In this document: in pieces, positions 1 to 9,404 of the stretch
How positions within the stretch are numbered: the stretch's first letter is position 1
How the letters are laid out: the number at the start of each line of letters is the position of its first letter
Source of the DNA: an uncultured Pelagibacteraceae bacterium
GTDB taxonomy: Bacteria > Pseudomonadota > Alphaproteobacteria > Pelagibacterales > Pelagibacteraceae
Assembly (NCBI GenBank): GCA_902594705.1
Contig: CACJNI010000005.1
Coordinates: forward strand, 1 to 64,000
DNA: 64,000 nt
Direction of reading: 5' to 3'
Program-made: the position numbers and the translations under genes
The notes under the pieces: model-generated
The model's input: the letters and a program-made list of their open reading frames with translations, nothing else
What the model was told of the DNA's origin: nothing
Database searches by the model: none

Positions 1-1
1 A

Positions 2-145
2 GATGAAACCATTCATACTGAAAATTCTCATAAATATTCAAAAAATAACTTTGTTAAATTAGTTAATAAATCTGGATTTAAAGTCTTAAAATATTTTGCA
101 GATAAAAAAAATTATTTTGGAGTTTTTTTGTTAAAAGTGAAGTAA
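2..145 (+). CDS. egtD: C-terminal fragment of EgtD-like L-histidine N-alpha-methyltransferase (5' truncated by window edge)
   Basis: Open frame from base 2 to TAA 143-145 translates DETIHTENSHKYSKNNFVKLVNKSGFKVLKYFADKKNYFGVFLLKVK; resembles the conserved EgtD C-terminus (TE-S-KY ... aGf ... D ... F.vfLL). Confidence 0.5.
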   Translation, partial: DETIHTENSHKYSKNNFVKLVNKSGFKVLKYFADKKNYFGVFLLKVK

Positions 146-153
146 GTTTTATT

Positions 154-783
154 ATGGCTCAAAAAGACGTAGGTAACAAAATTCCAATTTATAAGTTAAA
201 AGACACCGATGAAGTGATGAAATATTACGATGAATGGGGAGATGGTAATAAATATGATAAGGATATGGTCGATTGGAATTACACCGGACCAAAAGAAACA
301 ACAAAAGTATTTTCAGAATTCCAAAAAAACAAAGACGCAAAAATTTATGATGCTGGTTGCGGAACTGGATTGGTGGGTGTTGAATTAAAAAAATATGGTT
401 TTAAAAATTTTCATGGGGCAGATCTTTCAAAAAAGTTATTAGAATTAGTACCAAATGATCTTTATAAAAAGCTTGAACAAGTAGACTTGAATAAACCCAT
501 TAACAAAAAAGATGACGAATATGACTCTGTTATGTGTGTTGGTACATTTACTTTTGGACATGTAAAGCCACCAGCTTTGGAGGAATTTATCAGGATTACA
601 AAGAATGATGGATTTATCTGTTTTACTATTAATGAGGGAATACATGAAGAATATGGTTTTGATAAAAAAATTGAACAACTTAAAGAGCAAAATAAATGGA
701 AAGAAATAAAATTTTTTAAATCAGATTACATTGCGAGCAAAGACGTAAATGCTTGGTTAGGGTTATATCAAGTGATAAAATAA
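154..783 (+). CDS. class I SAM-dependent methyltransferase
   Basis: ORF with SAM motif I IYDAGCGTGLVG. Confidence 0.85.
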   Translation: MAQKDVGNKIPIYKLKDTDEVMKYYDEWGDGNKYDKDMVDWNYTGPKETTKVFSEFQKNKDAKIYDAGCGTGLVGVELKKYGFKNFHGADLSKKLLELVPNDLYKKLEQVDLNKPINKKDDEYDSVMCVGTFTFGHVKPPALEEFIRITKNDGFICFTINEGIHEEYGFDKKIEQLKEQNKWKEIKFFKSDYIASKDVNAWLGLYQVIK

Positions 784-786
784 ACA

Positions 787-1962
787 ATGTCAGAAATTTA
801 CAATATTATAGATAAACAAAAGTTAGATATTGTATCTAAACCAATTAGCGAAGCTCATGGTTTACCAAATGAATGTTACATCAGTAAAGAATATACTTTA
901 ATTGAAAGAAAAAAATTATTTGAAGATAAGTGGATCGTCATTGGAGTTGGAAGTTCTATTCCAGATGAAGGTGATGTGAAACCAATTGATTTACTTGGAA
1001 TACCCTTACTTATTGTTAGAACAAAAAATAAAGAAATAAAAGTTTTTCATAATATTTGTAGTCATAGAGGAGTTAAATTAGTTAAAGAAGCTGGCAAAAT
1101 TAGAAATGTTATGAGGTGCTCATATCATTCATGGTCATATGACTTAGAAGGAAAATTAGTTGCTACACCTCATATAGGAGGCATGAATATTCATCAAACA
1201 TCTGAATTTGATAAATCAAAAAGTAATTTAAAAGAGATAAGATCATATATTTGGTTAGATCTAATTATGATTAATATTAATAACAATGAAATTTCATTTG
1301 AGGATTATATTAGTCCTTTAAGTGAAAGATGGGAAAAATTTTGGCCCTTAAAAGATAGAGAATTAATTTATCATGCAAACGACTATGGTTATTTTAAATT
1401 AGATGCAAAATGTAATTGGAAATTTGCAATTGAAAATTATTGTGAAAGCTATCATTTGCCTTGGGTTCATCCAGGATTAAATTCTTATTCAAAATTAGAG
1501 GATCATTATCATATTCAAGGTCTTCCAAATCGTTTCGCCGGACAAGGAACAGTTGTCTATAATCCAAGGTTTGAAGGAAAAGAAAAGTTCCCATGCTTTC
1601 CTAGTTGGCCTAAAGATAAGGAAAATATAGCTGAGTATGTAGCGCTATTTCCAAATGTAATGTTAGGAATTCACAAAGATCATTATTATGCTTATTGGTT
1701 AGAGCCTATTAATCATGAGTTTACAATAGAACATATGGAAATTTATTATGTTGGAGATGAAGCGGCAACTTCAACAAGGTATAAAACTTTAAGACAAAAA
1801 AATCACAAACAATGGGAAGACATTCAAAAAGAAGATGTAGATATAATTCAAAGTATGCAAATAGGCAGAAACTCTCCAGCTTATAATGGTGGTAATTTTT
1901 CTCCAAAGATGGACAATCCAACACATCATTTTCATAAGTGGGTTGCTGGTAATTTAATTTAA
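787..1962 (+). CDS. Rieske [2Fe-2S] aromatic-ring-hydroxylating-type oxygenase alpha subunit
   Basis: Rieske motif CSHRG...CSYHSW; mononuclear iron site ENYCESYHLPWVHP. Confidence 0.9.
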   Translation: MSEIYNIIDKQKLDIVSKPISEAHGLPNECYISKEYTLIERKKLFEDKWIVIGVGSSIPDEGDVKPIDLLGIPLLIVRTKNKEIKVFHNICSHRGVKLVKEAGKIRNVMRCSYHSWSYDLEGKLVATPHIGGMNIHQTSEFDKSKSNLKEIRSYIWLDLIMININNNEISFEDYISPLSERWEKFWPLKDRELIYHANDYGYFKLDAKCNWKFAIENYCESYHLPWVHPGLNSYSKLEDHYHIQGLPNRFAGQGTVVYNPRFEGKEKFPCFPSWPKDKENIAEYVALFPNVMLGIHKDHYYAYWLEPINHEFTIEHMEIYYVGDEAATSTRYKTLRQKNHKQWEDIQKEDVDIIQSMQIGRNSPAYNGGNFSPKMDNPTHHFHKWVAGNLI

Positions 1963-1977
1963 AGTTAAAACCTAAAT

Positions 1978-2388
1978 ATGAAAATTATATTAATCATGGG
2001 ACTTCCAGGTGCAGGAAAAACTACATTAGCTGACGAACTTGCTCCTTTTTTGAATGCAAAAAGATTAAATGCAGATGAAGTAAGAAAAGCTGCAAACGAT
2101 TGGGATTTTTCAGAAGAGGGAAGAACAAGACAAGCAAAAAGAATGGCAGACTTTGCTTTAAAATTAAAAAATGATGGAAATTATGTGATTGCAGATTTTA
2201 TTTGCCCAACTCCTAAAGCAAGAAGTTTATTTCCTGCTGATTATGTAGTTTGGGTAGATACAATAAAAGAAGGTAGATTTGATGACACTAATAAAATGTT
2301 TGTTAAACCAGAAAAATATGATTTTCATGTTACCACACAAGATGCTAAGTCTTGGGTACCAAAGATTTTAAAGGAGATAAAAAAATGA
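1978..2388 (+). CDS. short adenylylsulfate-kinase-like P-loop kinase
   Basis: Walker A GLPGAGKTT, APS-kinase-like NADEVR and VIADFICPT segments; only 136 aa. Confidence 0.7.
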   Translation: MKIILIMGLPGAGKTTLADELAPFLNAKRLNADEVRKAANDWDFSEEGRTRQAKRMADFALKLKNDGNYVIADFICPTPKARSLFPADYVVWVDTIKEGRFDDTNKMFVKPEKYDFHVTTQDAKSWVPKILKEIKK

Positions 2389-2759
2389 CGTATCAATGGG
2401 ATAACAAAAAACCAACAGCCCAAATGTTAGGAAGATGGCAACCGTTTCATGATGGTCACTATACTCTATTTAAGGAAATTATAAAAAAAACAGGACAAGT
2501 ATGTATTCAAATTAGAGATGTACAAGGTGTTGATGATAACCCATTTGATTTTGAAACTGTCAAAAAAAATATTGAGGAAAAACTTAATCCAGAGTTTGAG
2601 GGTAGGTTCAAAATTATGCTTGTCCCTAATATTACAAATATTTGTTATGGAAGAGGTGTTGGATATAAAATTGAAGAAATAGTTTTACCTGAAGAAATTC
2701 AAAAAATTTCAGCAACTAAAATTAGAGCTAAGATGAGAGAAGAAGGTAAATTAAAATAA
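2385..2759 (+). CDS. nucleotidyltransferase (cytidylyltransferase / ATP-sulfurylase-like fold)
   Basis: GRWQPFHDGH (HxGH) and ISATKIR signatures; ATG at 2385 overlaps the TGA of the preceding gene. Confidence 0.75.
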   Translation: MTYQWDNKKPTAQMLGRWQPFHDGHYTLFKEIIKKTGQVCIQIRDVQGVDDNPFDFETVKKNIEEKLNPEFEGRFKIMLVPNITNICYGRGVGYKIEEIVLPEEIQKISATKIRAKMREEGKLK

Positions 2760-3533
2760 GTGACTGTAAAAATAAATAAATTATCACCTGGTGTTAAAAG
2801 AGTTTTAATTAATGATCCAAAAACTTATAATTCCTTATCATACAATACTCTTTCGTCTTTATTAAAAGCATTCAAAAAATTAGATAACGACAAAGAGACT
2901 AGAGTTATTATTTTAGAAGGGGCTGGTAAAGGATTTAGTGCAGGCCATAACTTAAAAGAGGTAAGAGGTATAAAAAATAGATCTAATCATCTAAAACTTT
3001 TTAAACTTTGTTCAAAACTTATGATGCAAATTGTAGAGGGAAACAAACCAGTCATAGCGAAAGTACATGGAGCAGCTTATGCAGCAGGATGTCAATTAGC
3101 TGCCAGTTGTGATCTTGCATATAGTACGAACTCAGCAACGTTTGCTACACCCGGAGTAAAAATTGGATTATTTTGCAGTACACCAATGGTTGCTGTCAGT
3201 CGAAAAATTAGCAGAAAAAGAATGATGGAAATGCTACTTACCGGTGATCCAATTAGCGCAAAATATGCAAAAGAAATTGGATTAATTAATGATCATTACA
3301 GTCCAAAAACTTTGAATAAAAAAGTTTTAGATATTGCAAAAAAAATATCTTCAAAATCAAATTTAACTATCAAAATAGGTAAAAAGGGTTTTTATAAACA
3401 ATTAGAAATGCCCCTTAACAAAGCTTATGATTATACAAGTAAGATGATGACACTTAATATGTCATCTTATGATGCCAAAGAGGGTATAAGTGCATTTATC
3501 GAGAAAAGAAATCCAAGTTGGAAAAACAAATAA
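2760..3533 (+). CDS. enoyl-CoA hydratase/isomerase family protein
   Basis: GTG start; crotonase motifs GAGKGFSAGHNL and HGAAYAAGCQLAASCDL. Confidence 0.9.
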   Translation: MTVKINKLSPGVKRVLINDPKTYNSLSYNTLSSLLKAFKKLDNDKETRVIILEGAGKGFSAGHNLKEVRGIKNRSNHLKLFKLCSKLMMQIVEGNKPVIAKVHGAAYAAGCQLAASCDLAYSTNSATFATPGVKIGLFCSTPMVAVSRKISRKRMMEMLLTGDPISAKYAKEIGLINDHYSPKTLNKKVLDIAKKISSKSNLTIKIGKKGFYKQLEMPLNKAYDYTSKMMTLNMSSYDAKEGISAFIEKRNPSWKNK

Positions 3534-3593
3534 CCATTAAGTTGAAGTCACTTAAAAAAAAGATTAAGTTGTAATTAAAGGAGAAAATCAATC

Positions 3594-4946
3594 ATGGATG
3601 GATGTTGTGGTCCTGGATACGCTAGTCCTGCAGAAGCAATAAAAGCACCAAAAGAAAAACTTTTATATACTATAGCTATTTACACAGGGACAGGAATACA
3701 AAAACCAGACTACTTAGCAACAGTTGATGTTGATCCTCAAAGTCCTACTTATTCTAAAGTAATTCATAGACTTGAAATGCCAGGTATTGGTGATGAATTG
3801 CATCACATGGGATGGAATGCATGCTCTTCTTGTCATGGCGACTCAAATATGAGCAGAAAATATTTATTAGTTCCAGGTGTTAGATCAAATAATATTTATG
3901 TTGTTGATACTGCATCTGATCCTAGAGCTCCAAAAATACATAAAGTAGTGGATGGATCTGAAATAAAGAAAAAAACTAATTTATCAGGACCACACACAGT
4001 TCATTGCTTAGGTTCTGAAATTATCATTTCTTTTCTTGGAGACGCTAGAGGAGAAGCGCCAGGAGGATATTTACATTTAAATAAAGATTTTGAAATTGTA
4101 GGTAGGTGGGAAAATTCAATGGGAGACATACCTTTTAGTTATGACTTCTGGTATCAACCAAGACACAATGTAATGGTTAGTTCTGAATGGGCTGCTCCTA
4201 ATACATTCATGCCTGGATTTGATTTAGAGGAAGTTGGTCATTTAAAATATGGAAGAAGACTTCATGTTTGGGATTTTAAAAAAAAAGAGCCAGTTCAAAC
4301 GATGTATTTAGGTGAAGACGGTTTAATACCTTTAGAAGTAAAATTTATGCATAATCCTGATAGTAGTCATGGGTTTTGTGGTGCTGCGCTAAGTGCAAAT
4401 GTAATTCATTTTTGGAAATCAAAAGAAGGTAAATGGGAATGGGAAAAAATAATTGATGTTGAAAATGAACCACATCCTGATTGGCCAATTCCTGTACCTG
4501 GAGTTATGTCAGCGATATTGGTTTCTATGGATGATAAATATCTCTATATAAATAATTGGCTTCATGGAGATATGAGACAATACGATATTTCAGATCCGCA
4601 CAATCCTAAATTAACTGGTCAAGTTTGGATGGGTGGATTGTTAGGAAAGGCTCCAGAAGTAAATGGTGTTAAAATTGCTGGTGGACCTCAAATGTATCAA
4701 TTATCTTTAGATGGTAAAAGGATGTATGTAACAACATCATTATTTTCTACTTGGGATAATCAATTTTATCCTGAAATAAGAAAACAGGGCGGAGCAATGA
4801 TTATGATTGATTGTGATGTTGAAAATGGTGGGATGAAAATTAATAAAGATTTTATTGTTGATTTTGGTAAAGAGCCAAATGGACCTAGTAGGTGCCATGA
4901 AAGTAGATATCCAGGTGGAGATTGCACAAGCGACATCTGGCTATGA
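3594..4946 (+). CDS. mtoX: selenium-binding protein SBP56 family / methanethiol oxidase
   Basis: GIGDELHHMGWNACSSCHGD and C-terminal HESRYPGGDCTSDIWL signatures of SBP56/SELENBP1/MtoX; RBS aaaggag upstream. Confidence 0.88.
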   Translation: MDGCCGPGYASPAEAIKAPKEKLLYTIAIYTGTGIQKPDYLATVDVDPQSPTYSKVIHRLEMPGIGDELHHMGWNACSSCHGDSNMSRKYLLVPGVRSNNIYVVDTASDPRAPKIHKVVDGSEIKKKTNLSGPHTVHCLGSEIIISFLGDARGEAPGGYLHLNKDFEIVGRWENSMGDIPFSYDFWYQPRHNVMVSSEWAAPNTFMPGFDLEEVGHLKYGRRLHVWDFKKKEPVQTMYLGEDGLIPLEVKFMHNPDSSHGFCGAALSANVIHFWKSKEGKWEWEKIIDVENEPHPDWPIPVPGVMSAILVSMDDKYLYINNWLHGDMRQYDISDPHNPKLTGQVWMGGLLGKAPEVNGVKIAGGPQMYQLSLDGKRMYVTTSLFSTWDNQFYPEIRKQGGAMIMIDCDVENGGMKINKDFIVDFGKEPNGPSRCHESRYPGGDCTSDIWL

Positions 4947-5308
4947 CAAAGATTACAATCTCAAACAGAAATAACAGTGCATTTGAAGTCAGTGGAAAAA
5001 AACCTTTATTAAACGAATTAAGAGATCAAGGTGTCGATCTTCCATACGGATGTCAGTATGGAGGATGTATTACATGTGCAGCTAAACTAATAAATGGAGA
5101 AGTAGATCAACGTTCTCAAGTTGCTTTAAATAACAGACAAATAAATGATGGATATATTATTTTATGTGTTGCTAAAGCAAAAACAGATTGCACAATTGAG
5201 ATAGGAGTTGAAAGTCATGATAAATTATACCGAAATCCTTTTCTTGATCCTTTAGAGCCACACGAATTAAAAGCAGACATCGCAAGTAAAAAGGATGAAA
5301 AAAAATAA
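4943..5308 (+). CDS. [2Fe-2S] plant-type ferredoxin
   Basis: CQYGGCITC...LC cluster-binding pattern; ATGA overlap with the mtoX stop. Confidence 0.85.
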   Translation: MTKITISNRNNSAFEVSGKKPLLNELRDQGVDLPYGCQYGGCITCAAKLINGEVDQRSQVALNNRQINDGYIILCVAKAKTDCTIEIGVESHDKLYRNPFLDPLEPHELKADIASKKDEKK

Positions 5309-5310
5309 AA

Positions 5311-5760
5311 ATGAACCATAACGAACCTTATAGCGCTGAATATTTAAAAGATATTTTAAGCTCAGTTAAGACAATTGCAATGGTTGGTGCTAGTCCAGAT
5401 AAAACTAAATTTAGTTATGGTGTATTAAGAGTTTTGCATGAAACTGGTTATGACATGATACCTGTAAATCCTAAACCAGGTATAAAAGAAATTAGAAATC
5501 TAAAAGTTTATCCAAATTTATCAGCTATCGATAGACCTGTTGATATGGTTGAAGTATTTAGAAGATCCGAGGATCTTTATGGAATTGCTGAGGAGGCAAT
5601 ATCAATTGGAGCAAAAGTATTATGGGGACAAATCGGTGTAATTAATCATGATGCAGCAAAAATTGCTGAAGATGCGGGTTTAAAAGTAGTTATGAATAGA
5701 TGTCCAAAAATTGAACTCTTCAGACCATTTTGGAAACCGCGACTAGATCTTAAAATTTAA
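5311..5760 (+). CDS. CoA-binding domain protein (YccU-like)
   Basis: TIAMVGASPDKTKFSYGV...PVNPKPG. Confidence 0.85.
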   Translation: MNHNEPYSAEYLKDILSSVKTIAMVGASPDKTKFSYGVLRVLHETGYDMIPVNPKPGIKEIRNLKVYPNLSAIDRPVDMVEVFRRSEDLYGIAEEAISIGAKVLWGQIGVINHDAAKIAEDAGLKVVMNRCPKIELFRPFWKPRLDLKI

Positions 5761-5768
5761 ATCAAATT

Positions 5769-6194
5769 ATGGATACAACACTTTTAGATGAAAAAATAAA
5801 AGAACTATATTTAAGTTATAGGACGATAGCAATTGTTGGAGCAAGCCCAGACTCAAAAAAAACTTCCAATATAATAATGAAATATTTAAGAAATACAGGT
5901 TACAAAATTTTTCCTGTTAATCCAGTAACAGATAATAAAATTATACATGGTGAACCAGTTTATAAAAAACTAACAGATATTAAAGATCATGTTGGAATTG
6001 TTAATGTTTTTAGACCTAGTGAGGAGGCTGAGGAAATAGCAAAACAAACAATAGAAATTGGTGCAAATGTATTATGGTTGCAATTAGGAATTCACAACGA
6101 AAATGCAGCTAAATTAGTCTCTCAAAATAAAATTTATTATATCTCTAATAAATGTATTAAAAACGAATACGATAGATTGTTCAAAACTATATAA
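5769..6194 (+). CDS. CoA-binding domain protein, tandem paralogue
   Basis: TIAIVGASPDSKKTSNIIMKYL...PVNPV, similar to the preceding ORF. Confidence 0.85.
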   Translation: MDTTLLDEKIKELYLSYRTIAIVGASPDSKKTSNIIMKYLRNTGYKIFPVNPVTDNKIIHGEPVYKKLTDIKDHVGIVNVFRPSEEAEEIAKQTIEIGANVLWLQLGIHNENAAKLVSQNKIYYISNKCIKNEYDRLFKTI

Positions 6195-6233
6195 TATCAA
6201 ATTATTAAGTGTGATATAAAGACCTTTTATTTC

Positions 6234-6260
6234 ATTTTAAATTTAAGATAAATTTAAAAT
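6234..6260. repeat. perfect all-AT 12-bp inverted repeat with 3-nt loop abutting start codon
   Basis: attttaaattta-aga-taaatttaaaat, ending one base before ATG 6261. Confidence 0.8.
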
Positions 6261-6722
6261 ATGAAATTCAAAATTTTATTTTTTTTAATTACATTTTTTT
6301 ATTTTAATTTTTCATTTGCTGATGTTTTAAAACCAAGTGTGAATATAGATCCAAAACAAGTTGTTTTAATTCAATTAAAGGCGTTAATGAAAAATGACAG
6401 TCCATATAAAGATAGAGGGATTGAGCAAACATGGGAATTTGCACATCCAAATAATCAAAGGATGACAGGTCCATTAGATAGATTTAAAAGAATGTTAAAA
6501 GGGGCTTCATACTCGATGCTGATTAACCACAAAGAAAATACAGTAACTGAAATTTACAAATCAAATACAATGGCAACTTATGAAGTTGTTGTCTTGGATA
6601 AGGACAAACAATATTTTAAATTTAAATGGAAAGTTGAAAAGAATAATAAAGAAGGCAATCTTTTAGATTGTTGGCTAACAACAGCAGTTTCACAACCAAT
6701 ACCAATGGGATCATCAATATAA
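6261..6722 (+). CDS. DUF4864-like secreted protein
   Basis: N-terminal signal peptide; QTWEFAHPNNQRMTGPLDRF region. Confidence 0.6.
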   Translation: MKFKILFFLITFFYFNFSFADVLKPSVNIDPKQVVLIQLKALMKNDSPYKDRGIEQTWEFAHPNNQRMTGPLDRFKRMLKGASYSMLINHKENTVTEIYKSNTMATYEVVVLDKDKQYFKFKWKVEKNNKEGNLLDCWLTTAVSQPIPMGSSI

Positions 6723-6925
6723 TGAAAAAGCCTCCAATGTATATTAGATATGCAATTCTAATGTTTATTTTATGCTTTCCAACAATTTCATCCACTCAAC
6801 TTGGATGGTATTTTTGGGGAAGTGAAGTTGGGATTAATATTGGTATGGTAGTAGGTACAATTTCCGTCATAGTTGCCGCTTATTTAATGTTCAGAATGGG
6901 CTGGCGTGACGCAGATGATGAATAA
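6722..6925 (+). CDS. small membrane protein, two predicted TM segments
   Basis: ATG at 6722 overlaps the upstream stop; hydrophobic segments. Confidence 0.6.
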   Translation: MKKPPMYIRYAILMFILCFPTISSTQLGWYFWGSEVGINIGMVVGTISVIVAAYLMFRMGWRDADDE

Positions 6926-6971
6926 TAGAATTTTGTTTCGTTAGTAATTAAAATTTAGTAGGAATCTGATA

Positions 6972-9404
6972 ATGAAATCCAAAGCAAAAGTTGTTGTAGT
7001 TGGTGGTGGAGTAGTAGGAGTTAGTGCACTCTATCACTTAGCAAAAAAAGGTTGGTCAGATGTTGTTTTAATTGAAAGAAAAGAACTAACATCAGGCTCA
7101 ACTTGGCATGCAGCTGGCTTATTACCATTGTTTAATATGAGTTATTCTGTTGGACAACTCCACAAGTATGCTGTCAATTTATATAAAACTTTAGAAGAAG
7201 AGACAGGCAAGAACGTAGGTTTCAGCGTTGTATCAAATATTAGATTAGCAAGCACTAAGGATAGAATGGATGAATACTTTCAATACGCTGGTGTTGCTCA
7301 AACAATTGGTGTTGATGTAAAATTTTTAACTCCAGATCAAGTTAAAGAAATATGGCCATTATGTAATACATCAGATTTAGTTGGTGCAATACAACATCCT
7401 GAAGATGGATATATTCAACCAGCTGATTTAACTCAAGCACTTGCAACAGGTGCAAGAAATAGAGGAGCAGAAATATATAGAAATACAAATGTTGTTGGGA
7501 TGAAACAAACTAAAGATGGCTGGGTTGTTGAAACAGATAAAGGTTCCATAGAATGTGAACATATTATTTCTTGCTCAGGAAATTTTGCAAGACAAACTGG
7601 AAAGATGGTTGGTTTAGATATCCCGGTCATTCCAGTTGAACATCAATACATTGTTACTGAACCTCATCCAGAAATTCAAAAAAGAAAAAAAGATGGATTA
7701 CCAGAGATGGGAGTTTTAAGAGATAGTGATAGTAGATGGTATATGAGAGAAGAAGCGGGTGGATTAATTTTAGGACCATATGAAGATGGTGCACCAGCTT
7801 GTTATGTAGATGGACCATCAAAAGATTCTGAATATGAATTATTTCAGGAAGATTTGGATAGATTGGCTCCACACATTGAAGGTGCAATACATAGAGTACC
7901 TGCATTTGGAGAAGTGGGAGTTAAGAAAGTTTATAACGGTGCAATTTGTTATACACCTGATGGTAACCCAATTGTTGGTCCTGCTTGGGGATTGAAAAAT
8001 TTTTGGATAAATGAAGGTCATAGTTTTGGTATCACTGCAGCAGGTGGAGCAGGATGGCAACTTGCTGAATGGATTGTAGATGGTGAACCCACAATTGATA
8101 TGCTTGGTGTTGAACCAAGAAGGTATGGAGATTATTGCTCTAAATCATATTTAAAAGCTAAAAATGAAGAAGCCTACAGTCACGTTTTTATAACTCACTT
8201 TCCTGATGAAGAAAGACCAGCAGCAAGACCATTAAGAACAGCGCCATGTTATGACAGAATGAAAAATTTAGGAGCAGTGTTTGGTCAAAAATTTGGATGG
8301 GAACGACCTAACTTTTTTGCAACTGATGGAATGGAGCAAAAAGATGATTGGTCATTTAGAAGATCAAAATGGTTCAATGCAATGGAAAAAGAATGCAAAA
8401 ACGTAAAAGAAAATGTTGGTCTTTTGGATATGACTGCATTTGCAAAATGTAGAATTAAAGGACCTGGTGCTGAGGAATTTTTAGATAATTTAGTTGCAAA
8501 TAAATTACCAAAGAAAGTTGGAAGAATTAATTTATGTCACGCTTTAAATACTAAAGGCGGAGTTCATTCTGAATTTACTATTATGAGAGAGTCACATGAT
8601 AGCTTTTATTTAGTATCAGCAGGAGCTTTCCAAAGATTAGATCATGATTGGATTTTAAAATGGATGCCTTCAGATGGTTCAGTGCAGTTTGAAAATTTAA
8701 CTAATAGTAATGGGGTTTTGGTTGTTTCAGGTCCAAAAGCTAGAGAGTTAATGCAAAGAGTTTCTAAAGATGATTTTTCAAATGAAAACTTTAAATGGTT
8801 AAGTGCAAAAATGGTTGATGTAGGGTATGCACCAGTAAATGCTATGAGAGTTAATTTTGTTGGTGAATTAGGATGGGAACTTCATCATCCAATTGAATAT
8901 CAAAATCACATTTTTGATAAACTTATGGAAGCAGGGAAAGATCTTGGACTTAAGCCATATGGTATTAGAGCAATGAATAGTTTGAGAGTAGAAAAATCCT
9001 ATAAATTGGTTGGAACAGAACTATCAATAGAATACTCACCTTATGAAAGTGGTCTTGATAGATTTATACACCCTAATAAAGGAAGTTTTATTGGACTTGA
9101 AGCATTGAATAAGTGGAGAGAAAAAGGTTTTGATAACAAGCTTGTTACTTTAGAGGTTCATAATCCAAAAGATGCAGATGTATTAGGCAACAATCCCATT
9201 TATGAAAATGGAAGTGTTATTGGAAGAGCTACAGGAGGAGATTTTGGTTTTAGAATTGGAAAATCATTAGCATTAGGAATGGTTAAACCAGAATTAGCAA
9301 ATGTTGGACAAAAACTTAAAATTGAAATATTAGGTGAGAAATATGATGCTACAATTTTAGATGAAAGTCCTTACGATCCAGAAAACAATTTATTAAGAGC
9401 GTAA
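6972..9404 (+). CDS. dimethylglycine/sarcosine dehydrogenase-like FAD oxidoreductase fused to GcvT (aminomethyltransferase) domain
   Basis: [17 protein letters not shown] motif, TWHAAGL, C-terminal GcvT domain; followed by ETF genes. Confidence 0.9.
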   Translation: MKSKAKVVVVGGGVVGVSALYHLAKKGWSDVVLIERKELTSGSTWHAAGLLPLFNMSYSVGQLHKYAVNLYKTLEEETGKNVGFSVVSNIRLASTKDRMDEYFQYAGVAQTIGVDVKFLTPDQVKEIWPLCNTSDLVGAIQHPEDGYIQPADLTQALATGARNRGAEIYRNTNVVGMKQTKDGWVVETDKGSIECEHIISCSGNFARQTGKMVGLDIPVIPVEHQYIVTEPHPEIQKRKKDGLPEMGVLRDSDSRWYMREEAGGLILGPYEDGAPACYVDGPSKDSEYELFQEDLDRLAPHIEGAIHRVPAFGEVGVKKVYNGAICYTPDGNPIVGPAWGLKNFWINEGHSFGITAAGGAGWQLAEWIVDGEPTIDMLGVEPRRYGDYCSKSYLKAKNEEAYSHVFITHFPDEERPAARPLRTAPCYDRMKNLGAVFGQKFGWERPNFFATDGMEQKDDWSFRRSKWFNAMEKECKNVKENVGLLDMTAFAKCRIKGPGAEEFLDNLVANKLPKKVGRINLCHALNTKGGVHSEFTIMRESHDSFYLVSAGAFQRLDHDWILKWMPSDGSVQFENLTNSNGVLVVSGPKARELMQRVSKDDFSNENFKWLSAKMVDVGYAPVNAMRVNFVGELGWELHHPIEYQNHIFDKLMEAGKDLGLKPYGIRAMNSLRVEKSYKLVGTELSIEYSPYESGLDRFIHPNKGSFIGLEALNKWREKGFDNKLVTLEVHNPKDADVLGNNPIYENGSVIGRATGGDFGFRIGKSLALGMVKPELANVGQKLKIEILGEKYDATILDESPYDPENNLLRA

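Noticed and set aside
152-340. Minus-strand ORF opposite the methyltransferase
   Set aside because: Fully antisense to a convincing CDS with a SAM motif; low-complexity hydrophobic translation.
3534-3593. Short repeat/hairpin (ttaagt...acttaa) upstream of mtoX considered as a SAM-V-type riboswitch
   Set aside because: Only 6-bp arms and no recognisable SAM-V core; insufficient to call a riboswitch.
7433-8060. Several antisense or out-of-frame ORFs inside the FAD-GcvT gene
   Set aside because: The long sense ORF is clearly coding; these have no recognisable motifs.
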